Part shown: one piece after another, positions 1 through 5,169 of the stretch
Layout of the letters: every line of letters begins with the position of its first letter
Position numbering within the stretch: the stretch's first letter is position 1
Origin: Burkholderiales bacterium
GTDB taxonomy: Bacteria > Pseudomonadota > Gammaproteobacteria > Burkholderiales > Casimicrobiaceae
NCBI GenBank assembly: GCA_031257235.1
Contig: JAIRPA010000116.1
Location: 1 to 16,727, forward strand
Direction: 5' to 3'
DNA length: 16,727 nucleotides
Notes under the pieces: generated by a model
The model's database searches: none
What the model was told of the DNA's origin: nothing
Seen by the model: the letters and a program-made list of their open reading frames with translations, nothing else
Position numbers and translations under genes: made by a program

Positions 1-62
1 CCTGTCGCTAATTAGTTGCTAAGCGTGTCGTAAAAGAGACACCACTTATCACAAGGCAATAA

Positions 63-94
63 TTCAACGGGAAAGCCTTGCTTGATCTTATAAT
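63..94 (+). promoter_or_regulatory. Candidate ompW promoter
   Basis: A perfect TATAAT lies at 89-94, about 100 bases upstream of the ompW start. The -35 side is weak: the best match is TTCAAC at 63-68, with a spacer of 20. There is no TG extension. It is the best sigma-70-like signal in the leader, but only the -10 box is convincing. Confidence 0.3.
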
Positions 95-196
95 CATATG
101 TTCAAATTCAAAAAATGCGGCACCGAATAAAAGTAGCGTTGCCGTACTAGGATGACGCTTTTGCGTTATTTTATTTTTTCATCACTGGAGGATTAC

Positions 197-814
197 ATGA
201 AACTCGCTCTCTCTCTCATCACCACGGCTGTAGCGTTGACTTTCGCGGTTGGCGTGCAAGCACAAGAATCACAATGGGCTGTCAAAGGCGGTATCGCCGC
301 GGTTATTCCGAAATCGAACAACGGTACATTGGTAGGCGATACCTATAAATTGGATGTCGGCACCAGCGTCCGTCCGTCCATCGTTTTAGAATATTTCATC
401 ACGCCGAATTTAAGCGCGGAAGTTTTGGGTGCATGGCCCTTCCGTAGCGACCTCAAACTTAACGGTGCTAAAGCAGCAAAAGTGGATTATCTGCCGCCGA
501 CCGTGAGCTTGAACTGGCACTTTTTGCCGGGCAACACGTTTGATCCGTACTTAGGCTTGGGCTTGAACTACACCTTCTTCTACAGCGAAAAAGAACGCAA
601 CAACGCGTTAGCGGGAGCGAAGTTGGATGTTAAAAACACCTTCGGTGTTGCGTTACACGGCGGTGTTGAGTTCAACATCGACAAAAACTGGTTTGTCAAC
701 GCCGATCTGCGTTGGATCTCGATTCGTCCGAAAGTCAAATTAGATGGCGGTGACATCGGCAAAGCGAAGATTGATCCGTGGGTCATCGGTTTGCAAGCCG
801 GCTATCGCTTCTAA
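197..814 (+). CDS. ompW: OmpW family outer membrane beta-barrel protein
   Basis: This is a small outer-membrane porin-like protein of 205 residues, near the usual OmpW length. Family knowledge suggests an 8-stranded barrel that admits small hydrophobic or amphipathic molecules. The N-terminus is a clear Sec signal peptide (MKLALSLI..., hydrophobic core, likely cleavage after VQA at residue 21-22). The mature part alternates hydrophobic and polar residues and contains the family-like stretches AEVLGAWPF and LNWHF. It ends in GYRF, with the terminal Phe expected for BAM-dependent insertion. I chose the ATG at 197 because TGGAGG (186-191) sits 5 bases upstream and the signal peptide starts there. 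An in-frame ATG at 152 has no ribosome site and would mask the signal peptide. The gene is monocistronic and convergent with mutT. Family assignment is firm; the substrate is unknown. Confidence 0.88.
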   Translation: MKLALSLITTAVALTFAVGVQAQESQWAVKGGIAAVIPKSNNGTLVGDTYKLDVGTSVRPSIVLEYFITPNLSAEVLGAWPFRSDLKLNGAKAAKVDYLPPTVSLNWHFLPGNTFDPYLGLGLNYTFFYSEKERNNALAGAKLDVKNTFGVALHGGVEFNIDKNWFVNADLRWISIRPKVKLDGGDIGKAKIDPWVIGLQAGYRF

Positions 815-870
815 TCATTCTCGGGAACGGCAGGTTTTTTCCCGAGCGTAATGAAAAAGTGTAGTCCCCG

Positions 871-900
871 AAAAGCGGCGAATTTCGCCGCTTTTTCTTT
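871..900. terminator. Bidirectional intrinsic terminator between ompW and mutT
   Basis: A 10-bp perfect stem, AAAAGCGGCG (871-880) with CGCCGCTTTT (886-895), surrounds a 5-base loop. T-rich sequence follows on the plus strand and T4 on the minus strand, so it can end both convergent transcripts. A second inverted repeat, CTCGGGAA/TTCCCGAG (820-827/839-846), lies just after the ompW stop codon but has no T-run. Confidence 0.8.
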
Positions 901-908
901 GGCGTTCG

Positions 909-1316
909 TTAGAGTTGAAATAACGCCGCCAAAATAGGGCGGTTGGCGGGGAGTAGCGGCTCGGCGACGGCAAGCGGTTGTTCGGGGGAGGCGGGAAGCG
1001 TTTCCCAACAAAGCCTTTGACCTTCTCGCCCTTCAGGCGTCCCCTTCCATTTTGTGACGCGGAAAAAATAAAGCGTGACCAACGCGTGCGGATAAGAAAA
1101 AACCTCGGTGCGCCATAACGCGCATTCCGATACGGTGATGCCCAATTCTTCCGAAAGTTCGCGGACAAGCGCCGCTTCCGGGGTTTCGCCGGGTTCGATT
1201 TTGCCGCCCGGAAACTCCCAATAACCTCCGTAAACTTTGTTTTGAGGACGTTTTGTCAAAAGAAATTGCCGATGATCGTTATGTAACACGCCGGCAGAGA
1301 CTTCAAGTTTTTTCAT
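909..1316 (-). CDS. mutT: Nudix hydrolase, MutT-like 8-oxo-dGTP diphosphatase
   Basis: This 135-residue protein is the size of E. coli MutT. Members clear oxidised 8-oxo-dGTP from the nucleotide pool to 8-oxo-dGMP, preventing A:T to C:G transversions. The Nudix box is intact: G38-x5-E44-x7-R52-E53-L54-x-E56-E57-x-G59-I60, preceded by WEFPGGK (33-39), which is typical of MutT. It is the last gene of the minus-strand argJ operon, separated from the DUF815 ATPase by 108 bases that carry a palindromic repeat. The start codon has only a distant GGAG (about 13 bases upstream), so translation may be weak. In Betaproteobacteria mutT often follows argJ and this ATPase. Other Nudix substrates cannot be excluded from sequence alone. 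Confidence 0.9.
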   Translation of the reverse strand: MKKLEVSAGVLHNDHRQFLLTKRPQNKVYGGYWEFPGGKIEPGETPEAALVRELSEELGITVSECALWRTEVFSYPHALVTLYFFRVTKWKGTPEGREGQRLCWETLPASPEQPLAVAEPLLPANRPILAALFQL

Positions 1317-1388
1317 CGTAAAACGGACTCCGGTTTGGAGGTTCGCATCGGTTGAGTTTTTGCAAAATAATACCGGCCGCCCGGTCTG

Positions 1389-1410
1389 CCAAAAAGTACC
1401 TCTTTTGGGC
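1389..1410. repeat. Imperfect AAAAAGTA-type palindrome inside the argJ operon
   Basis: CCAAAAAG (1389-1396) pairs imperfectly with CTTTTGG (1402-1408) around TACCT, and GGGCG follows. It shares the CCAAAAAGTA core with the palindromes at 5092-5125 and 5137-5166. An adjacent ACCGG/CCGGT hairpin (1372-1376/1381-1385) lies just to the left. A second CTTTTTG (1429-1435) in the last codons of the DUF815 gene can also pair with CAAAAAG. Confidence 0.5.
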
Positions 1411-1424
1411 GTTGGGTGAAGGGT

Positions 1425-2318
1425 TTAGCTTTTTGTCGAACCCCTCGCGCCGCAATAATCGCGCGCGAATTGCCACGCCACCCGACCGGAGACCGCACCG
1501 CGCATTCTTGCCCATTGCAGTGCCGTCAAGCGGAAAGTTTCCTGATCATCATCGGAGACGGTGACGTGATAATGATGAAGCCAGCTCATCACCGCGCGCA
1601 AATAATCCTCTTCCGAAAAAGGATAAAACGAAATCCATAAACCGAAGCGTTCCGCCAGCGAGACCTTTTCATCTTTGCCTTCGCCCGGGCGAATTTCTTC
1701 GTGATCCGAGTCGCCGCTGAAATTCTCATGAAAATAAGTCGGCATCAGGTGACGCCGATTCGAGGTTGCGTAAATCAACACATTTTCAGGCGGGGCAACG
1801 ATAGAACCATCTAAAACGGCTTTTAATTCACGGTATCCGTTTTCCTGCGCGTCAAAGGCAAGATCATCACAAAAAACAATAAAGCGATAAGCGAAAGACT
1901 CAATCCCCGTCAAAATTTCGGGCAGATCAACAAGATCGGTTTTATCCACCTCGATCAAACGCAAGCCGTCTTGGGCGTAGCGTTGAAGCATGGCTTTGAC
2001 CAGCGACGATTTCCCCGTGCCGGGCGCGCCGGTCAACAACACGTTGTTTGCCGTGTGCCCTTCCACAAACTGCCGCGTGTTGTGGTCAATGCGCGTTTTT
2101 TGTTCGTCGATGGCGATGAGCCGCTCCGGCGCTAAGGTATGAGGACGCGCCACCGGCAATAACACGCCCAACCCGCCTTTGCGCTTCCACCGCGCCGCCG
2201 TTGTGACCGCCCAATCCACAGGGAGGGGTGCGCGGGGTAAGAGGATTTCAACACGCGATAAAACGTCCTCTGCGTGATCTAAAAAAACCGATAAACGATC
2301 GCCGATGTTGGTGTTCAT
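1425..2318 (-). CDS. DUF815 family AAA+ ATP-binding protein
   Basis: This is a P-loop ATPase of the DUF815 family, with about 297 residues. Residue numbers here count from the upstream GTG. Walker A is GAPGTGKS (102-109) and Walker B is FIVFCDDLAF (151-160). ATSNRRHLMP (about 193-202) is the sensor-1-like Asn motif usual in this family. The cellular role of DUF815 proteins is not established. The gene sits between argJ and mutT in one operon, as in many Burkholderiales. The start is uncertain: an ATG at 2318 (MNTNIGDRL) and an in-frame GTG at 2333 are both possible. Neither has a good ribosome-binding site. The GTG lies only 7 bases after the argJ stop, which would allow re-initiation by terminating ribosomes. 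The family call is strong; any specific function would be a guess. Confidence 0.88.
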   Translation of the reverse strand: MNTNIGDRLSVFLDHAEDVLSRVEILLPRAPLPVDWAVTTAARWKRKGGLGVLLPVARPHTLAPERLIAIDEQKTRIDHNTRQFVEGHTANNVLLTGAPGTGKSSLVKAMLQRYAQDGLRLIEVDKTDLVDLPEILTGIESFAYRFIVFCDDLAFDAQENGYRELKAVLDGSIVAPPENVLIYATSNRRHLMPTYFHENFSGDSDHEEIRPGEGKDEKVSLAERFGLWISFYPFSEEDYLRAVMSWLHHYHVTVSDDDQETFRLTALQWARMRGAVSGRVAWQFARDYCGARGSTKS

Positions 2319-2340
2319 GATGGTCTGCCACACTTTTGTT

Positions 2341-3597
2341 TTACGTTCGATAATCCGCGTTGATGGTCACATAGTCATGGGAGAAATCACACGTCCAGAC
2401 CGTGGTGTGAAACGCCGGCTTGGCTTTGTCGGAGAGATGAACCTGCACGGTGATTTCCTCTTCTTTCATCACGCGCTGCCCGTCTTCTTCACGGTAGGCG
2501 TCCGCGCGCCCTCCCTTTTCCACAATCAACACACCGTTTAACGAAAGCGAAACGTGATTGGGGTTAGCGGTGGACGGCAAGGCGTTGCCGATGGCGCAGA
2601 TGATGCGCCCTAAATTAGGATCGGAGGCAAAAAAAGCGGTTTTGACAAGCGGCGAATGCGCAATGGAAAAAGCCACGTGTTTGCAAATGGAAGGATCGTC
2701 ACCTAAAACATTGATGGTGATGAATTTGGTGGCGCCTTCACCGTCTCGCGCGATGGCTTGCGCTAAATGTTGTGCCACCGAAAGAAGAGCCTCTTTCAAA
2801 CCGTTAAATCGCGGATCGTTGCGGGAAGAGAGTGGCGAGGATGACGCCGCGCCCGTGGCCATGGCAATTAAAGTGTCGTTGGTGGACGTGTCCCCGTCCA
2901 CCGTCACGCGATTAAACGACTCCTCCGCGACTTCCGAAATCAAAGATTGCCAAAGCTCGTGATCGACAAAAGCGTCGCAGGCGATGAACGATAACATCGT
3001 GCCCATGTTGGGGTGAATCATGCCCGCGCCTTTGGCAATGCCGGTTATCGTGACGGTTTCTTCACCCAAGACCACCTTGCGCGACGTGAGTTTATAGACC
3101 GTGTCTGTGGTCATGATCGCCTGCGCGGCATTGACCCACGCGGCGCGATCATCGGACAAGGCGTGATGAGCAAGAGGTAATCCTTCCAGCAAACGCGCCA
3201 TCGGCAAAGGCTCCATGATGACGCCGGTGGAACAGACCAAGACTTCTTGCGCGGTACAGCCGATTAACCCGGCGATGTGTTCGCAAGTGGTTTTGGCGTC
3301 CGCGATGCCGGGGTTGCCCGTGCCGGCGTTGGCGTTGCCGGCATTGATGATGACCGCGCGCAACGGCAACTTAGCTTTTTGTTGCGCGGACAAATGCTCG
3401 CGCGAGACCAGCACCGGCGCCGCGCAAAACCGGTTTTGTGTGAACACGGCGGCAGCCACCGTGGTTGGGGCGCACTCAATCAATAAGACATCATTTCGCG
3501 CCCAATTTTTAATTTTGGCGGCGGCCACGCCTAAGCGAATGCCGCGAACGGAGTGAACATTTTCAACGGGGGTCGGGGTGTAGCGAACGGGCATCAT
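2341..3597 (-). CDS. argJ: Bifunctional glutamate N-acetyltransferase / amino-acid N-acetyltransferase
   Basis: ArgJ moves the acetyl group from N-acetylornithine to glutamate, closing the cyclic arginine pathway. Bifunctional forms also use acetyl-CoA. The 418-residue protein is full length. It is made as a proenzyme that cleaves itself before a nucleophilic Thr, here Thr200 in KGAGMIHPNMGTML. The oxyanion-hole motif STGV (123-126) and DGDTSTND are present, and the C-terminus (YVTINADYRT) matches the family. Cleavage would fall between Gly199 and Thr200, where most ArgJ proteins have Ala-Thr. Two adjacent ATGs start the gene (3597 and 3594). The AAAGGAG at 3601-3607 is only 3 bases from the first and 6 from the second, which favours the second. 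It follows the 136-residue unknown by 18 bases and precedes the DUF815 ATPase. Confidence 0.96.
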   Translation of the reverse strand: MMPVRYTPTPVENVHSVRGIRLGVAAAKIKNWARNDVLLIECAPTTVAAAVFTQNRFCAAPVLVSREHLSAQQKAKLPLRAVIINAGNANAGTGNPGIADAKTTCEHIAGLIGCTAQEVLVCSTGVIMEPLPMARLLEGLPLAHHALSDDRAAWVNAAQAIMTTDTVYKLTSRKVVLGEETVTITGIAKGAGMIHPNMGTMLSFIACDAFVDHELWQSLISEVAEESFNRVTVDGDTSTNDTLIAMATGAASSSPLSSRNDPRFNGLKEALLSVAQHLAQAIARDGEGATKFITINVLGDDPSICKHVAFSIAHSPLVKTAFFASDPNLGRIICAIGNALPSTANPNHVSLSLNGVLIVEKGGRADAYREEDGQRVMKEEEITVQVHLSDKAKPAFHTTVWTCDFSHDYVTINADYRT

Positions 3598-3615
3598 GCT
3601 CTCCTTTGAGACGGA

Positions 3616-4026
3616 TTAAAACGTTTTTCTGCTTTGGGGTTCTTCTTCGGCGGTCAATAGTTTAAAAGCCTTTTCCACCTTTTCTTTAATTTCGGGATCA
3701 ACCTCGTGCGGTGTTTTGCTGTTCGCGCGCAGGATTAGAAGGCGCGCGATCGCGGCTTTTGCCTTTTCCGAAGGCGGCAACTTAAAGGTTGACCATGCGT
3801 ACACCGAAGCCAACGAGCGATCAATGTCGGCATTCAACGCGTTTTTCACGCCGGCAAGATCATTGGATTCAATCATGTCAAGCCGGCCGATTTGCGTCTC
3901 CAGACGGTTTTCGTTGATTTTTGCCATTTGTCCGTTGATGGGCTTCACCCAGTTCGAGTAGGCAACCCCCACCCCCACAAGAACCCCTACCAAAAAAACA
4001 GCCACACCGATCAAAAGTTTTTTCAT
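3616..4026 (-). CDS. Hypothetical membrane-anchored protein
   Basis: I do not recognise this 136-residue protein. It begins MKKLLIGVAV and has one hydrophobic segment (about residues 4-23, GxxxG-rich). This is either a signal anchor or a poorly cleaved signal peptide, so the rest should lie in the periplasm. The soluble part is charged and predicted mostly helical, with a stretch NENRLETQIGRLDMIESNDLA that could form a short coiled coil. It ends in an acidic/basic tail. It is the first gene of the argJ operon, 18 bases upstream of argJ. The upstream sequence GAAAGAAAACGACG is a weak ribosome site. The reading frame is convincing from its signal-anchor start and operon spacing. No function can be assigned. 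Confidence 0.75.
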   Translation of the reverse strand: MKKLLIGVAVFLVGVLVGVGVAYSNWVKPINGQMAKINENRLETQIGRLDMIESNDLAGVKNALNADIDRSLASVYAWSTFKLPPSEKAKAAIARLLILRANSKTPHEVDPEIKEKVEKAFKLLTAEEEPQSRKTF

Positions 4027-4066
4027 CGTCGTTTTCTTTCGTTGCTTTTAAAGTCGGTATTGTATT

Positions 4067-4130
4067 TCAGGAATCAGATGGCAGGGATCAGGGGTTCGCC
4101 CAAATCAGAGGTCAGGAATCAGGGATCAGG
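4067..4130. repeat. Degenerate interspersed 11-bp direct repeats
   Basis: TCAGGAATCAG occurs exactly at 4067-4077 and 4112-4122. CAGGGATCAGG occurs exactly at 4082-4092 and 4120-4130. An inverted copy of the core, ATTCCTGA, lies at 4302-4309, touching the 3' end of the nuclease gene. The repeats therefore bracket the left flank of that gene. No ORF is present. The same interval (4027-4309) also contains a hairpin GTTTGCT-TT-AGCAAAC at 4152-4167 and otherwise nothing I can name. Confidence 0.6.
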
Positions 4131-4197
4131 AACTCGTCATTTAAGCGCGTAGTTTGCTTTAGCAAACGAAGTCGCAGAATCCGCTCCGCCTTTTCTA

Positions 4198-4231
4198 CAA
4201 AAAAGTATCCGGCTTCGCCGGTGCTTTTTTG
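4198..4231. repeat. Class I palindrome, terminator-like, left of the nuclease gene
   Basis: CAAAAAAGTATCCGGC, a TTC loop and GCCGGTGCTTTTTTG form a near-perfect hairpin (CCGGC/GCCGG core and CAAAAAAG/CTTTTTTG outer arms). Read in either direction, the GC-rich core is followed by a T-tract, so it could act as a bidirectional terminator for the minus-strand nuclease gene. It has the same architecture as 5092-5125 on the other side of that gene. Confidence 0.75.
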
Positions 4232-4242
4232 CTAACTATTAC

Positions 4243-4267
4243 CGGCAAAAAGTACCACTTTTTGCCG
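4243..4267. repeat. Perfect 11-bp palindrome, left of the nuclease gene
   Basis: CGGCAAAAAGT (4243-4253), loop ACC, ACTTTTTGCCG (4257-4267). The arms are base-for-base identical to those at 4990-5000 and 5009-5019 on the far side of the nuclease gene; only the loop differs. Confidence 0.8.
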
Positions 4268-4300
4268 AACTTTGCCGAACTTAGCCGAACTTTGCCGAGC
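4261..4300. repeat. Tandem 10-bp repeat, four copies
   Basis: The unit TTTGCCGAAC is repeated head to tail at 4261, 4271, 4281 (TTAGCCGAAC) and 4291 (TTTGCCGAGC). The first unit is also the end of the palindrome arm ACTTTTTGCCG, so the array looks like an expansion of that arm. It ends 10 bases before the nuclease stop codon on the minus strand. Confidence 0.85.
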
Positions 4301-4309
4301 GATTCCTGA

Positions 4310-4966
4310 TTATTTTCCGAGTTTTCTTCGGATGTCCGTCAAGATGTCGCCGTTGAATTTGAACCAGAGACCGCCTTGATACGCGCCGCTTTGGTTTGCC
4401 GTGCCCTGCTTTTGGTGGAGGTATCTTGCGGCGTGAGACAAAGATAATTCAAGATCGTCGATCCTTACGGTGTTGTTGTTGTCCACCACCGTCACGGAAA
4501 CGGAGTCGTCGTTGACAAACGTCAAGGTTGACCCCACGGGAATGCCGAGCATTTCAAAGGTCAGCCGCGCGGCTCGCGGCAGGGTTCTGCCGGTTTCGGC
4601 GTTGGTGCCCGGATTTAATTCCGCCAGCAGTTCTTCGTCGTACACGACGACTTCCGCGTCGTCGTATTGTTCGGCGCACAATCGTAAAAGCTCATACGCT
4701 TTTGTGGGCGTGATGTTGAAAAACTCGCGCGATTTGCGAATTCTTATATCCGGCGCCACCATATCAATCATGGCGTGAATGAATTTCTCCGCCTTATCAA
4801 ACTTTGCCGTTTGAAGGGTGGCAAAAATAGTAAAGGGCAAGGGCACCGAAGTGTTGTCCAGCTGACGACTTCTCACGCTGACCTCGTGACTGCTTTTACC
4901 GATCTTCACCCAATCGTCTTTAAAACTCGGATTGGTCAATACATAGACGTAGCCTCTGTTGCTCAT
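4310..4966 (-). CDS. GIY-YIG (T5orf172/MUG113) nuclease with a RAMA-like C-terminal domain
   Basis: This 218-residue protein has two parts. Residues about 4-115 form a GIY-YIG-type domain of the T5orf172/MUG113 branch: GYVYVL (5-10) for the GIY strand, VKIGKS (20-25) for the YIG strand, R32/R34 on the following helix, E60 as the likely metal-binding Glu, and EFF (81-83). Residues about 135-218 (GIPVGSTLTFVNDD..., ISOLATED strand pairs, AARYL helix, GLWFKFNG, terminal LTDIRRKLGK) resemble RAMA, a predicted reader of modified DNA. That second call is an inference from overall pattern. I start it at the ATG at 4966, which has AAGGA upstream. A longer frame (to 5173) would run through a terminator and several hairpins. 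It is a lone gene between two housekeeping operons, and palindromic repeats flank it on both sides. A stand-alone restriction-like or repair nuclease is plausible. Confidence 0.82.
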   Translation of the reverse strand: MSNRGYVYVLTNPSFKDDWVKIGKSSHEVSVRSRQLDNTSVPLPFTIFATLQTAKFDKAEKFIHAMIDMVAPDIRIRKSREFFNITPTKAYELLRLCAEQYDDAEVVVYDEELLAELNPGTNAETGRTLPRAARLTFEMLGIPVGSTLTFVNDDSVSVTVVDNNNTVRIDDLELSLSHAARYLHQKQGTANQSGAYQGGLWFKFNGDILTDIRRKLGK

Positions 4967-4988
4967 GATGATGAATCCTTTAAGGCGG

Positions 4989-5020
4989 TCGGCAAAAAGT
5001 AGGTTTTTACTTTTTGCCGA
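4989..5020. repeat. Class II palindrome, right of the nuclease gene
   Basis: TCGGCAAAAAGTA (4989-5001) and TACTTTTTGCCGA (5008-5020) form a perfect 13-bp stem with loop GGTTTT. The inner 11 bases of each arm are identical to the 4243-4267 palindrome, and the loop is identical to that of 5137-5166. It lies 23 bases upstream of the nuclease start codon, within its probable 5' leader. Confidence 0.8.
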
Positions 5021-5021
5021 A

Positions 5022-5065
5022 TAAAAAAAGCCCCCTTTATAAAAGGGGGTGGCTACGAAGTAGCC
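5022..5065 (-). terminator. Intrinsic terminator downstream of murA, with an adjacent hairpin
   Basis: CCCCCTTT-ATA-AAAGGGGG (5031-5049) forms an 8-bp stem. Read on the minus strand it is followed by C and a run of seven T residues (complement of 5023-5029). A further GGCTAC-GAA-GTAGCC hairpin (5051-5065) precedes it. It should end transcription from the murA operon and insulate the nuclease gene. Confidence 0.75.
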
Positions 5066-5091
5066 GGGGGTTTGAACATTCGCCGTTCCTG

Positions 5092-5125
5092 CCAAAAAGT
5101 ATCCGGCTTTGCCGGTACTTTTTGG
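5092..5125. repeat. Class I palindrome next to murA
   Basis: CCAAAAAGTA (5092-5101), one unpaired T, CCGGC-TTT-GCCGG (5103-5115), TACTTTTTGG (5116-5125). It has the same design as 4198-4231. On the minus strand the CCGGC/GCCGG stem is followed by ATACTTTTT, so it is also the first terminator-like structure that murA transcription meets. Confidence 0.78.
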
Positions 5126-5136
5126 GTAATTACAAC

Positions 5137-5166
5137 CGCCCAAAAGTAGGTTTTTACTTTTGGGCG
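5137..5166. repeat. Class II palindrome abutting the murA stop codon
   Basis: CGCCCAAAAGTA (5137-5148) and TACTTTTGGGCG (5155-5166) form a perfect 12-bp stem. The loop GGTTTT is identical to that of 4989-5020, while the outer arm bases differ with compensating changes on both sides. Covariation of this kind suggests the structure itself is maintained. It ends 3 bases from the murA stop codon (5170-5172). Confidence 0.78.
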
Positions 5167-5169
5167 TCC

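Noticed and set aside
82..98. FNR/Anr-like site upstream of ompW
   Set aside because: TTGAT and ATCAT half-sites are present but separated by 6 bases rather than 4, and the second half is imperfect.
4261..4300. Possible CRISPR-like array
   Set aside because: The units are 10 bp and contiguous with no spacers, and no cas genes are nearby.
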